A stretch of 64,000 nt of DNA from Oceanobacillus senegalensis (GCF_900176885.1 NZ_LT839648.1:51916-115915), one strand, 5' to 3'. Positions 27,393-36,069 are shown, counted from the first letter of the stretch. The notes: generated by a model not told the origin, from the sequence alone. Program-made: numbers and translations.

Positions 27393-28238
27393 GTGTCGAG
27401 GGTGACAGATTACAAAAATGAATGGCAAGGTAAGTATTTCACCTTGCTCGATGGTAGGAAGGCTAGAGAGTTCACCGATGCAGATGGCACTGTGAGTTAC
27501 GAGTTTGTAAGTGAGATTCCTGAGGATCAGTTTCAGCCAGAGGAGAAGAGCTTCTTAGAGAAAACATGGGATGGCGTGAAGGATGTAGGTTCAACCGTAG
27601 CCAGCGGAGCCAAAGAAGTAGCCGACTTCATGCTATTAGCCGATGTAAATACGCTAACTAGTTCAGACGCATCACTCATTGATAGAGGCATCGCCGCAGC
27701 TTCGATAATTCCGGTTGGGAAGGTATTAAAGCTAAGGAAAGTAGATGATATACTTAAGGTAGATGCGGATGGAGTAAAGGCGAAGAAGGTTGGTAAGGTT
27801 GAAGGTAAGGGTACGGATAAGGATATACAGATTCCTTCAGTTAGAAATAATGAACTTAATAAGTGGTTTGATAATTTATCAACTGATAAATTTGAGGAAA
27901 TGTGGAGTGTTCCACATTTGAGAAGTAAGATTGAAGATAGGATAAGACGTCCAGGAGGATATCATGAATGGCATCTCGTAGCAAGAACACCCAAATTTAA
28001 GCAGTGGGGTGTAAGCATGGATGATATAAAAGAAATGAGAACCCTAACTAAAGATGTTGAATTTGTAAATCCTCCCGGACGTCATGGGAGACGTGGCTCT
28101 ACAAAAGCACATAATGAGATTTGGAAAATTATTGATTCTGCTCCTGATTATGAAAGCTTTGTTAGAGAGTTAAATGAATGGGATAGTAAAAGAATGAAAA
28201 ATGGAGTTCTGAATTTACCAGAAGGTCTAAGGAGGTAA
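27393..28238 (+). CDS. orphan LXG toxin cassette with a His-containing tip (probably silent)
   Basis: 281 codons, 5'-truncated: similarity to the full toxin begins near 27371, and an extra G at about 27401 shifts the frame. The GTG at 27393 has no ribosome-binding site. It carries the shared middle region, then after DGVKAKKVGKVEG a different tip with RRPGGYHEWHLVARTPKFK, WGVSMDDIKEMR and GRHGRRGSTKAHNE, probably a nuclease whose family I cannot name. Imm22 follows 5 bases later. Without the LXG domain it cannot be secreted; recombination into the full copy could activate it. Confidence 0.7.
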   Translation: MSRVTDYKNEWQGKYFTLLDGRKAREFTDADGTVSYEFVSEIPEDQFQPEEKSFLEKTWDGVKDVGSTVASGAKEVADFMLLADVNTLTSSDASLIDRGIAAASIIPVGKVLKLRKVDDILKVDADGVKAKKVGKVEGKGTDKDIQIPSVRNNELNKWFDNLSTDKFEEMWSVPHLRSKIEDRIRRPGGYHEWHLVARTPKFKQWGVSMDDIKEMRTLTKDVEFVNPPGRHGRRGSTKAHNEIWKIIDSAPDYESFVRELNEWDSKRMKNGVLNLPEGLRR

Positions 28239-28243
28239 ATACA

Positions 28244-28627
28244 TTGAAAAATGATGTTTCTTTGTGGTTAGGAAACTTCAACAATTTTGATGAGGTCGAA
28301 AAATACACTGAAATAATTTATGATGAAGATGGAGATAGTACTCCTTCTGTTTTTGAGAGAGAATTTAAATTGGGTTATTATGACAGAGACTTAATTGAAA
28401 AGGATTGGATACCGGATACTGAAGATGATATAAAAGAGCTTTTAGTGGATTTTTCATATGATGATCAGTTAATAAAGCAGTTTATCGATGTTAAGTTAAA
28501 CTCTAAATATAATACCATTATTTTAATTTATAATTATAATTATGATATAGATGGAAAGTCTGTATCTTCAGTAAATAAGAATGCATACAAATTAGATTTT
28601 ATAGGTACAGCAGAGTATATAGACTAA
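28244..28627 (+). CDS. immunity protein 22 (Imm22/DUF4284) family
   Basis: 127 residues, TTG start after AGGAGG. VSLWLGNFNNFDEVEKYTEI, then YDEDGDSTPSVFEREF and GYYDRDLIE match the Imm22 pattern. It should neutralise the tip encoded just upstream. Confidence 0.75.
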   Translation: MKNDVSLWLGNFNNFDEVEKYTEIIYDEDGDSTPSVFEREFKLGYYDRDLIEKDWIPDTEDDIKELLVDFSYDDQLIKQFIDVKLNSKYNTIILIYNYNYDIDGKSVSSVNKNAYKLDFIGTAEYID

Positions 28628-28648
28628 ATTGTTACAGTGTAGAGTAGG

Positions 28649-28690
28649 GCACTTGATTGTCAAAAAGGCAACAGGTGCTTTTGTTTTTTG
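28649..28690 (+). terminator. rho-independent terminator
   Basis: GCACTTG pairs with CAGGTGC (one G-U), followed by TTTTGTTTTTTG. Confidence 0.6.
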
Positions 28691-28799
28691 TTAGAAATTT
28701 AAACTTTGGATGACATTGATGATACTTAATGGAAATTCATACTTCATGAAGGTTGTACCATCATGAAGTATTGATTTAGCACTTTAAGGAACGGAATAA

Positions 28800-28877
28800 T
28801 ACGGACAGGTACCCTGTCCATGGGTGTCGGGGCAACTTTCTGTTTATTACAGTTTTGTGAAACTTCTGAAAAACTAT
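28800..28877 (+). repeat. leader repeat upstream of an LXG fragment
   Basis: ACAGGTACCCTGTCCATGG is followed by TGTCGGGGCAACTTTCTG, a weak hairpin and a T-rich end that runs straight into TTTCCGAGATTAGTAGAATG of the LXG fragment. Copies of the same leader are at 30214, 31787, 40604 and 48236. Confidence 0.6.
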
Positions 28878-29634
28878 TTTTATTTTCCGAGATTAGTAGA
28901 ATGTTTCGAAGTGGCGACCTGAGTATTGGGGATTATTCTGTTCGCAGCTTAAGAGAGCACGAGTTTCATCAGGACCTTATGGATGCAGTAAAGAGTAAAG
29001 CCTGGAATAACACGTTATCACTAGACGTACTACTTGGGACAGCTGGAAAGTATATTCTATCCCAATTTGTGTCATTTCACGTTCTGATTCATTATCTTCA
29101 GGAAAAATATGAAATGCGAACCGTGAATTACACCGTTCGCTCCCTTAAAGTCATTTCGGCGGCAAGTGGTGATTCGATAACAGTTCGGGAGTTTGCAACA
29201 ATCCGCAAGCAAATCGTAAACAGTGTCGAAGTGACACATTACAAAAATGAATGGCAAGGTGAGTATTTCACCTTGCTCGATGGTAGGAAGGCTAGAGAGT
29301 TCACCGATGCAGATGGCAATGTGAGTTACGAGTTTGTAAGTGAGATTCCAGAGGATCGGTTTCAGCCAGAGGAGAAAATTTTCTTAAAAAAAATAAAAAA
29401 ACATGGGACGGTATGAAGGATGTTGGTTCAACCGTAGCCAGCGGAGCCAAAGAAGTAGCAGACTTTATACTTTTAGACGATGTAAATACGCTTACCAGTT
29501 CAGATGCTTCTCTTGTTGATAAAGGTATCGCCGCAGCATCGATTTTTCCTTTCGGGAAGGTATTAAAGCTAAGGAAAGTGGATGATATACTTAAGGTAGA
29601 TGTGGATGGAGTGGCGGCTAAGAAGGAGAAATGA
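28878..29634 (+). pseudogene. LXG toxin fragment without LXG domain or tip
   Basis: Similarity starts at SEISRMFRSGDLSIGDYSVR (equivalent to 24757 of the full gene) and continues through the middle region. At about 29380-29402 extra A/T-rich bases break the frame; the second part resumes at 29413 (MKDVGSTVASGAKEVADF). It ends DGVAAKKEK and TGA exactly where other copies switch to their toxin tip, so this copy has no tip at all. Confidence 0.75.
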
Positions 29635-29637
29635 TTA

Positions 29638-30148
29638 TGTTAAAAAAGTAACGGAATATAAAGAAAGTCAATCTGTAAATATTGAATATGATGTGTATAC
29701 ACCGATTAATATAGAATTCGGTTCTTGGAATATATCAAAGGAGCCAACGATATATTGGAGAACTGGGGATTTCAAGAAAACTTTAATAGAAATAGGCTTA
29801 GGGAAATATACAGGTAATATTCGTTCTATTACACTAACTTTAAGTGAGAATGTACACAACATGGAAAGTTTTAACCTGGATAAGAAGAATATAACTTTGA
29901 TTAAAGGTGTACCTAATTTTCAGGTTGAAGAATATAATGATAAGACGTATATAGACGAAAATGGTGAATTGAACGTTTATATAGGAATGGATAAGGTGTT
30001 CATTTCGTTTTCGAAAAGTGATACTGTGTCTATTGTACAAAATGATAATTTGGGATTTGCTTTAGATAAAAATAAAATGGTTTGTGGAATTATAGTAAGT
30101 AGAATGTTAGAACATGAAAAGAAAACATTAGAAGAGGCATTGAAATAA
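29638..30148 (+). pseudogene. probable immunity gene with a start-proximal frameshift
   Basis: AAGGAG (29623-29628) is well placed for an ATG at 29638, which reads MLKK and then stops at TAA after a run of six A. With seven A it would read MLKKVTEYKESQSVNIEYD and stay open to 30148. The remaining ~170 residues (IEFGSWNISKEPTIYWRTGD and so on) look like a conserved small protein of unknown family placed as immunity gene. It could still be made by slippage on the A-run. Confidence 0.5.
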
Positions 30149-30172
30149 AGTATTATGAATTACAAAAATACT

Positions 30173-30213
30173 AAACCTTGTTTGGCTAAATGCCTTTCGA
30201 GGTTTTTATTTTT
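30173..30213 (+). terminator. rho-independent terminator
   Basis: AAACCTTG pairs with CGAGGTTT, followed by TTATTTTT. The same stem, with Cs and loop GGCTAAATGCCTTTC-like, recurs at 39006, 39631, 41553 and near 49225. Confidence 0.6.
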
Positions 30214-30309
30214 AAGGGACGTGGGGTCAGGTTCCTCGTCTATGGGTGTCGAGGTAACTTTCTATTTATAAAAGTTTTGTAGAGAATTTCTGCAAGACTT
30301 TTTTTATTT
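30214..30309 (+). repeat. leader repeat upstream of an LXG fragment
   Basis: GTCAGGTTCCTCGTC and GTGTCGAGGTAACTTTC are followed by the hairpin AGTTTTGTAGA ... TCTGCAAGACT and TTTTTTTA, then directly by the LXG fragment. Confidence 0.65.
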
Positions 30310-31311
30310 CCGAGATTAGTAGAATGTTTCGAAGTGGCGACCTGAGTATTGGGGATTATTCTGTTCGCAGCTTAAGAAATCACGAGTTTCATCAGGACCT
30401 TATGGATGCAGTAGAGTAAAGCCTGGAATAACACGTTATCACTAGACATACTACTTGGGACAGCTGGAAAGTATATTCTATCCCAATTTGTGTCATCTGA
30501 CGTTCTGATTCATTATCTTCAGGAAAAATATGAAATGCGAACCGTGAATTACACCGTTCGCTCCCTTAAAGCCATTTCGGCGGCAAGTGGTGATTCGATA
30601 ACAGCTCGGGAGTTTGCAACAATCCGCGGGCAAGTCGTTAACAGTGTCGAAGTGACAGATTACAAAAAATACGCTAACTAGTTCAGACGCATCACTCATT
30701 GATAGAGGTATCGCCGCAGCTTCGATAATTCCGGTTGGGAAGGTATTAAAGCTAAGGAAAGTCGATGATATACTGAAGGTAGATGCGGATGGAGTGAAGG
30801 TAGATTATTTTACAAGTAAGAAAGATAATGCTTCTGTAATTAATAAAAATAATATATATAGAGGTGATAGTTTACTTAACTCTTCAACCAGACCAAATGG
30901 AGTTGGTAAACCCTATATATTAAGTTTAGGTGATTTAGTTCCATCTAATAAACATGGTTTCTATAAAGGGCGGCAAGTGACTGTTACAGAGCATATTCTA
31001 GGGGGTACAGAAGAGGGGCTAAATCAAATAGTCCTTATACTAGTTTTACGATTAACAAAAATGTTATTGGACGTTATGGAGAAAATGTTATTGAACTAGA
31101 TATATCAGCTTTAAGGAAAGATATACAGTCTGGGAAGATAGAGGATGTTGCTATACTTTCTCCAAAACAAGTTAAAAAGTTAATAGAAAGGGATGTTGTT
31201 TCTACTGACTTTTGGAAGAAAAGAGCAATGAGTTGGACAAAGAGAGATAATGAATATTTGATTAAAGGGAAAGTTCCGAGTCAATATATTAAAGTTTTGT
31301 CTAAGGAGTGA
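30310..31311 (+). pseudogene. LXG fragment with a decayed ADP-ribosyltransferase-like tip
   Basis: Starts at CCGAGATTAGTAGAATG. A 2-base loss at about 30411 breaks the frame, and at 30668 the sequence jumps from the middle region to the linker, skipping about 250 bases. After the linker (KVDDILKVDADGVKVD) the tip reads NIYRGDSLL, then, after a frameshift near 31012-31025, NSPYTSFTINKNVIGRYGEN and DISALRKDI. The YRGD ... SPYTSFT order resembles ADP-ribosyltransferase toxins. The gene is dead by at least three lesions. Confidence 0.65.
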
Positions 31312-31316
31312 TCATT

Positions 31317-31598
31317 TTGAAATTATACTTTTTAGATGAGTTTTTAGGAGATATACAAAATATTAATGTTGAAGGAATGTGGATAAATGCTGAGTTTACC
31401 CCTTCAAAAAATATGGAGAAATTTAACGATTTTTTTGCTGCAATTGTTGACGAAGGAAATAATTTTGACGAAGTATATTATAGTGAAGAATGGTTAGATG
31501 ATAGCAATTGGTTTGTTATTGATGATGAAAATAGGAAAAAGTCTATATACATACCTGCAATTTATCCTGATGGGGAAATTAACTGGAGGTGGAGATAA
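31317..31598 (+). CDS. small acidic immunity-type protein
   Basis: 93 residues. TTG 31317 is chosen because AAGGAG lies 8 bases upstream. It opens MKLYFLDEFLGDIQNINVEG and is rich in Asp/Glu, ending GEINWRWR. I do not recognise the family, but its place directly after the ART-like tip makes it the likely antidote. Confidence 0.55.
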   Translation: MKLYFLDEFLGDIQNINVEGMWINAEFTPSKNMEKFNDFFAAIVDEGNNFDEVYYSEEWLDDSNWFVIDDENRKKSIYIPAIYPDGEINWRWR

Positions 31599-31786
31599 TT
31601 TATTAGCGGGGGTTGCCCACAAAGCTAGAGTGATAGAGAATAGGCAAGAGGGATGGTTCTCCCTTCATGAAAAGAAACATCCTTGGATTCCTTGGCCACG
31701 TATATGAAACGTCACACAGTTTATTCCGTGTGGCTTTTTGTTTGTACATCCATTTCCCACATTTTCCTCTTTTCTTGTAATAAAGG

Positions 31787-31876
31787 ACGCATGGACAGGT
31801 ACCTTGTCAATGGGTGTCAGAGTAACTTTCTATTTAAAAAGTTTTGTAGAAAATTTCTGCAAAACTTTTTTATTTT
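31787..31876 (+). repeat. leader repeat upstream of an LXG fragment
   Basis: GGACAGGTACCTTGTC, GTGTCAGAGTAACTTTC, the hairpin AAGTTTTGTAGA ... TCTGCAAAACTT and a T-run, then TTTCCGATATTAG of the LXG fragment. Confidence 0.65.
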
Positions 31877-32218
31877 CCGATATTAGTAGAATGCTTCGAA
31901 GTGGCGACCTGAGTATTGGAGATTATTCTGTTCGCAGCTTAAGAGAGCATGAGTTTCATCAGGACCTTAAAGAGTAAAGCCTGGAATAACACGTTATCCC
32001 TAGAGGTACTACTTGGGACAGCTGAAAAACATATTCTATCCCAATTTGTGTTATCTGACGTTCTGATTTATTATCTTCAGGAAAAATATGAAATGCGAAC
32101 CATGGATTACACCGTTCGCCCTTAAAGCCTAGGAACGCCAGTAACCCATAGAACATTTATACCTGGTGGCAAAGTTACAGGAAAAATAAATCAGTGGGGG
32201 AAATTGAATATTGTATAA
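31877..32218 (+). pseudogene. short LXG fragment joined to a toxin tail
   Basis: Begins at the same codon as the other fragments. It has small deletions at about 31970 and 32118, then stops being LXG at 32130 and continues as GTPVTHRTFIPGGKVTGKIN and QWGKLNIV before a stop. The tail is probably the end of another toxin tip; the linker and most of that tip are gone. Confidence 0.6.
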
Positions 32219-32371
32219 AATTGAAATAGTAGAGAAAATGGATTTAATTGTAACTGGACTACGTTGTTTATTGGTAGACAGTTTAAGTTAATATCTTCCT
32301 TAGAAGGAACAAATTCCGCTGTTGAATATCTAAAGAATAATCCTAATGTTAATAATGAGTTCATCCAATAA
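32211..32371 (+). pseudogene. frameshifted immunity remnant
   Basis: TTG 32211 opens LYKIEIVEKMDLIVTG, overlapping the end of the toxin tail by 8 bases. After a frameshift the text continues as FIGRQFKLISSLEGTNSAVE and ends NVNNEFIQ. Unknown family. Confidence 0.4.
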
Positions 32372-32383
32372 AATATTTTTTCA

Positions 32384-32524
32384 ATGTTTCATACGCCCCA
32401 AAATATGTATGACTTTTTTAGAAAAGTATCGGATGCATTTTATTATCCATCTGATCCAAAACATACAATTAAAGAACTTGTTGAGGAGTTTTTGGATGCT
32501 GAGAAGCAATTCATATTAAAATAA
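32384..32524 (+). pseudogene. C-terminal remnant of an immunity or toxin gene
   Basis: 46 codons (MFHTPQNMYDFFRKVSDAFY to EEFLDAEKQFILK). Its last ~50 bases and the following terminator are repeated at 34174-34270. Confidence 0.4.
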
Positions 32525-32541
32525 CTAGAGAGTGTAAAGAG

Positions 32542-32576
32542 AACGATGGATTAATAAGCCATCGTTTTCTTTTAAG
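32542..32576 (+). terminator. rho-independent terminator
   Basis: AACGATGG (32542-32549) pairs with CCATCGTT (32559-32566), followed by TTCTTTT. A second copy is at 34238-34270. Confidence 0.65.
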
Positions 32577-32581
32577 GAAGG

Positions 32582-32727
32582 TGAGAGAATGATAACGCCA
32601 GAGGAATTTATTGATAGGTGGGATGTTAATAAGTATGGGTCACTAAATAAATTGAAAAGACTTAGAATTTATAAAAGAAAATAATGGTGTAGAGGTTGAG
32701 GAAGTAACACTTGAGTGTAACAACTCG
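32582..32727 (+). pseudogene. chimera of two SUKH immunity genes
   Basis: It begins with the ribosome-binding site and first ~17 codons of the SUKH-4 gene at 26024 (MITPEEFIDRWDVNKYG). It then switches to the middle of the SUKH gene at 26732 (EFIKENNGVEVEE, then ECNN). Both parents lie about 6 kb upstream. Confidence 0.6.
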
Positions 32728-32940
32728 ATGAAAAAACTTATAGATTTAAAGGAAATGAATAAGAAATATTCGGTTGGTACCAAAATACGTTCTAATGCTT
32801 ATCCTGAGTTAGATGGTAAGCCATTGGAAGGAAAACTGATATTGGAAATTCCAGCGACAAATAAAAATATTTCGGATATTGAAAGATACAAACAAATAGC
32901 AAAAGATTCTGGAATAGAATTAAGGTTTATGGAGGAGTAG
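32728..32940 (+). pseudogene. 3' fragment of a toxin tip
   Basis: About 70 residues: YSVGTKIRSNAYPELDGKPL, then EGKLILEIPATN and a final DSGIELRFMEE. A relative with the same pattern (LKGGQLKGELILKVPV) is at 34318-34461. The upstream part of the tip and all LXG parts are missing, and no start signal is visible. Confidence 0.5.
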
Positions 32941-32943
32941 AAA

Positions 32944-33426
32944 ATGAGCTTTGAGATGAAACCTGAAATAAAGTCAGTTTTAGAAAAAATTGAATTTGTT
33001 AATAGGTATAAAGAATTATCTAAACAATTTAGTGGTAATCCTAATGATATAAATGATAGATTAGAAAATTACGATATAGAAAAGGTTAATGAAATATTTA
33101 CAAAGTTAGGTTATGATGCAGCCTTTGATAACGAGGAGAAATTTTTCAAAGTAGGAGTTGTAGATAATTCACCTAATTATACGATATGGTTTAATATAAT
33201 TTTAGAATATGGAATGACTGAGTTTATTTGGGTGGTTTATTATAATAATAAGGTAAGATTAGGAAGTCCTTGGAGTGTTTACTCTAGATTATTAATTGAT
33301 CCAAGTGAAAGAATAAAAAAGCCAGTGTATCGAAGTTATGAAGAATTAGAAAAGATACTAAAAGAGGCCTTTTTAATGTATGAAGATTTTAAATTTAATT
33401 TAATTAATTTGTATAGTGAACAATAA
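32944..33426 (+). CDS. immunity-type protein, unknown family
   Basis: 160 residues, ATG after GGAGGAG, 3 bases beyond the toxin-tip fragment. Acidic, no membrane segment, with aromatic-rich core text NYTIWFNIILEYGMTEFIWV and GSPWSVYSRLLIDP. Family not recognised; position and size argue for an antidote to the toxin whose tail precedes it. Confidence 0.6.
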   Translation: MSFEMKPEIKSVLEKIEFVNRYKELSKQFSGNPNDINDRLENYDIEKVNEIFTKLGYDAAFDNEEKFFKVGVVDNSPNYTIWFNIILEYGMTEFIWVVYYNNKVRLGSPWSVYSRLLIDPSERIKKPVYRSYEELEKILKEAFLMYEDFKFNLINLYSEQ

Positions 33427-33459
33427 TAGATAGACCAAATTTGATATAGGATTTTGGGG

Positions 33460-33492
33460 TCAGATCCCCAAAATTAATGTGCTAAAGTGCAC
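33460..33492 (+). repeat. dispersed repeat, 'CGTTAATGTGC' family
   Basis: CAGATCCCCAAAATTAATG followed by TGCTAAAGTGCACA. Confidence 0.5.
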
Positions 33493-33602
33493 AAAGAGGG
33501 AACTGTGTTATTGATGGTTCTGTCGTAATGTGTCGAAGGTTAGTAGATTGTAATAAATATAGTATGTGTATGATAAAATAAAGCCGCAACTGAATATTGT
33601 GA

Positions 33603-33873
33603 GGGTGGTTGGTTGTCGCTCTTCTTTCCGTTTGAGGAAAGGGGGTGATAATTATGGAAACATTTCTTGAAATCATTCGTGAAATTTGGAAGGGTATTGT
33701 GCGTGAAGTTGCTGCACACGTCTTTCGAAAAAACGTATTAGATAACAAGAAAACCACCCCGCGCCGTAGGAAGCATAAGGGTGGTTCTCGAAAGAAATAA
33801 ATTTACTTAGACAACCACCACCCTGACGGTAGAGGTTGCATTGACTGGGCGCTGGTAACGCTCAGTCCTTTTT
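33603..33873 (+). ncRNA. type I-like locus 2 (structured mRNA, METFLE family)
   Basis: GGGTGGTTGGTTGTC (33603-33617) can pair with GACAACCACCACCC (33810-33823) across the whole message. A competing hairpin inside the coding region uses ACCACCC and GGGTGGT. The terminator follows at 33844-33866 (ACTGGGCG/CGCTCAGT, then CCTTTTT). A GATAAAAT about 25 bases before the 5' arm is a likely -10. The second copy at 43891-44158 keeps all these parts. Confidence 0.55.
33654..33800 (+). CDS. small Arg/Lys-rich protein METFLE, possible type I toxin
   Basis: 48 residues, ATG after GGGGGTGATAATT. The first half is an amphipathic helix (METFLEIIREIWKGIVREVA); the second half is strongly basic (TTPRRRKHKGGSRKK). 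It could bind membranes or nucleic acid. It is too short for usual gene callers. I recall similar unannotated small ORFs in Bacillaceae but cannot name a family. Confidence 0.55.
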   Translation: METFLEIIREIWKGIVREVAAHVFRKNVLDNKKTTPRRRKHKGGSRKK

Positions 33874-33947
33874 ATTCTACGTTGATTATGTCTATATTAT
33901 ACTTGATTTGCTGTTATTGTTACAAGTGGAGAAGCCCAATATATGGC

Positions 33948-34221
33948 TATTACGCCATGAATAAAGGTATTAAGATTGATTTTGGTGATGAAGTACCGTG
34001 GAAGTATAAATTGTTGGAGAACTGAAAAAGACATTAAGTGAGAATAATGATTTGCAGCCTTTTTTTGAAGAAATAAATAAGTATACGGAAAATGTACATT
34101 CACTAAACCCTGGAGTAGATAGTTATTATATTGAACAAATCGAAAAGGAATTAAACATTACATTACCCCAGAACTTATTGAGGAGTTTTTGGATGCAGAG
34201 AAGCAAGTAATATTAAAATAA
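33948..34221 (+). pseudogene. fused scraps of a toxin tail and SUKH immunity genes
   Basis: First KGIKIDFGDEVPWKYKLLEN and a stop (34023). Then LSENNDLQPFFEEINKYTEN and YYIEQIEKELNITLPQNLL, the N-terminal half of a SUKH protein. It then fuses to the EEFLDAEKQVILK tail also seen at 32485-32524. Confidence 0.5.
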
Positions 34222-34237
34222 CTAGAGAGTGTAAAGA

Positions 34238-34270
34238 GAACGATGGACTAATAAGACATCGTTTTCTTTT
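34238..34270 (+). terminator. rho-independent terminator (copy of 32542)
   Basis: AACGATG pairs with CATCGTT, followed by TTCTTTTT. Confidence 0.6.
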
Positions 34271-34287
34271 TAGGAAGGTGAGAGAAT

Positions 34288-34461
34288 GATAACGCCAGAG
34301 GAATTTATTGAATGGTACCTAACGCTCTCAAAGGAGGGCAACTTAAAGGGGAATTAATATTAAAAGTACCAGTTCAAAATAAACAAATTCCGCAAACAAT
34401 TCTTGATGAGGCAACAAAAAACAGGATTATTATTAGGGATATTAAGGGGGAAGGTGTATAA
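34288..34461 (+). pseudogene. SUKH-4 start fused to a toxin-tip fragment
   Basis: The first codons copy the SUKH-4 start (MITPEEFIE) and end at once. In another frame from about 34318 the text is PNALKGGQLKGELILKVPVQ and then NKQIPQTILDEATKNR, related to the tip fragment at 32728. It ends at TAA 34459. Confidence 0.45.
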
Positions 34462-34467
34462 TTGACT

Positions 34468-34932
34468 ATGAAAGTTTATTATTGTGACGAATGGTCGGAC
34501 ATCAAAAAGAAGCCTTGGAACATTCTTGATGACCGTACTGCATACACACACCATCAAAAACATGAACCATATACGGCGATATTATTAGAAGGTGAGAAAC
34601 CTAAGTATATTGTAAATGTTACAAATGAATGGGTTTCGGTGGGGTTTTATGATGACCTGATTCGTAAGTATTTAAATTATGATTTTGAAGTTATGAGTGA
34701 TGGTAAGATTTTTTTAAGAACAGCCATGTATTGGGAATATGATGATGAAACTGACACGGAAGTAAGCAGCTTGATTTTGGGCTTCCGAGAAGATGGCTAT
34801 ATAGCAATGGAAAAGAGAGATTTAAAAACCGATTCAGTCGAGGAGCGCGAGACTAGTGATACCCTTGAAAGAAACTGGGATGTATTTCCTGAGTTTGGTC
34901 ATTACATTCATTTGTGCAGAGAGGAAAGGTAA
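34468..34932 (+). CDS. immunity-type protein, unknown family
   Basis: 154 residues from ATG 34468 (TTG 34462 is an in-frame alternative); AAGGGGGAAGGTG lies upstream. It opens MKVYYCDEWSDIKKKPW and contains IVNVTNEWVSVGFYDD and LERNWDVFPEFGHYIHLCRE. Soluble and acidic, family not recognised. It directly follows a toxin-tip fragment, like the gene at 32944. Confidence 0.58.
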   Translation: MKVYYCDEWSDIKKKPWNILDDRTAYTHHQKHEPYTAILLEGEKPKYIVNVTNEWVSVGFYDDLIRKYLNYDFEVMSDGKIFLRTAMYWEYDDETDTEVSSLILGFREDGYIAMEKRDLKTDSVEERETSDTLERNWDVFPEFGHYIHLCREER

Positions 34933-35068
34933 CTAGTATAGAGCGCTATCGAGTGCCTAAACTAGTTATACGAAAGGTTGTTATGTATAGGCACATAAAG
35001 CAAGTGAACTAAAATACAATTAAAATATTTGATTTTGACAAACACAACAATGATACGTTTGAAAGTAA

Positions 35069-35108
35069 AACTCCATGAGGGTATTGCCATCATGGAGTTT
35101 TATTTTGT
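35069..35108 (+). terminator. rho-independent terminator
   Basis: AACTCCATGA (35070-35079) and TCATGGAGTT (35091-35100) form a perfect 10-bp stem, followed by TTATTTTG. Confidence 0.65.
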
Positions 35109-35156
35109 ATAGGGATAATAAGAAAAGTACGATAATTAGGTAAGATGGCATCTTAC

Positions 35157-35280
35157 ATGGCAGAGATGAACGTTGTCGGGTATATACGAGTCTCTACACA
35201 AGTATAAGCGAAAGAAGGATACAGCTTGAATATCAAGAAGATGAAATTAAGGCGTATTGAGAATAGAATAACTTGAAATA
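35157..35280 (+). pseudogene. serine site-specific recombinase, N-terminal remnant
   Basis: The frame reads MNVVGYIRVSTQV, a stop, then AKEGYSLEYQEDEIK. This is the resolvase N-terminus with its catalytic Ser (the S of RVST). Stops and loss of the rest show that it is dead. It suggests that a large serine-recombinase element once sat here. Confidence 0.6.
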
Positions 35281-35282
35281 GT

Positions 35283-35405
35283 ACTTAGGGGCAGTTGCCT
35301 TGTGCAATGAAACCATGAAAGATATGGATGCCTATGCATTTGCCGTAGAAAGAGGACAAACGGAAATTGCTGAATATTTAAAGCGAAAAATGGATGAAAA
35401 ATAAT
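35283..35405 (+). pseudogene. ankyrin-repeat protein, C-terminal remnant
   Basis: The text NETMKDMDAYAFAVERGQTE and IAEYLKRKMDEK has the pattern of a final ankyrin repeat. Ankyrin proteins also serve as immunity proteins in toxin islands. No start is present. Confidence 0.45.
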
Positions 35406-35460
35406 AAAGGGACGTGGGCAGGTTCCTCGTCCAAGGACGTAGGGATAGGTACCTGTCTAT
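35406..35460 (+). repeat. dispersed 'GGGAC-AGGTTCC' repeat, two overlapping units
   Basis: GGGACGTGGGCAGGTTCC, TCGTCC, then GGATAGGTACCTGTC. Same family as the first part of the LXG leaders. Confidence 0.5.
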
Positions 35461-36000
35461 TCGATAATTCTTGTTGGAAAGGTATTAAAGCTCAGGAAAG
35501 TGGATGATATACTTAAGGTAGATAAGGATGGCGTGGCGGCGAAAAGGGTAGATAATTTAGTAGAAAATAAAGTGAATGTTAATTCAGATGATATTAGATC
35601 TTACCGTGATATAGATATTGAAAAAGTACCAATTGAATACAGGGCCGATCCTAGACTTGTTTCTGAGATGAACTACAAGGGAAAGAAAAAAAGTGGAACT
35701 AATGTAGAAGGATGGGAAAGAAATGCTTCGAAACATTTTAATGAATGATTGGATAAGCATCCCGAATTTTTCAGTGAAGCAAATGTTGAAAGAATTGAGA
35801 ATGGGTTAGTCCCATTAGTTGATGACGAATCTATTAAGCATTTTCCAAATATAAAAATTGTAAGGATAATAAACTAATTCATCACCATATTGGCGGCCGA
35901 GGTTAAGCAGCAGTTCCACAATCACTTCATAGAGGATTTGGTGGGATACATAATTTTGAGAAAGAGACAATATTAGGAATAACGATCCTTTGACTGAAAT
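35461..36000 (+). pseudogene. dead LXG tip: copy of the HNH/Endo VII nuclease
   Basis: Starts in the linker (VGKVLKLRKVDDILKVDKDG) and continues with a tip related to that of the full toxin: EYRADPRLVSEMNYKGKKKS, GWERNASKHFNE, then a TGA at 35746. Further text follows in shifted frames (HPEFFSEANVERIENGLVP, HHHIGGRG, HRGFGGIHN). The nuclease motif is still readable, but the gene is broken by several stops and frameshifts. Confidence 0.68.
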
Positions 36001-36069
36001 CGGGGAAGTATTTACGTCATCTGAAAAAAAACCATAACTAGAGTAAAAATATAAAGTGGAGGTAAAAAT

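Noticed and set aside
24764..30699. Repeated ~60-codon minus-strand frames across the LXG copies (24943, 29072, 30493)
   Set aside because: They recur only because the underlying LXG DNA is duplicated; they have no start signals and mirror conserved codons of the sense gene.
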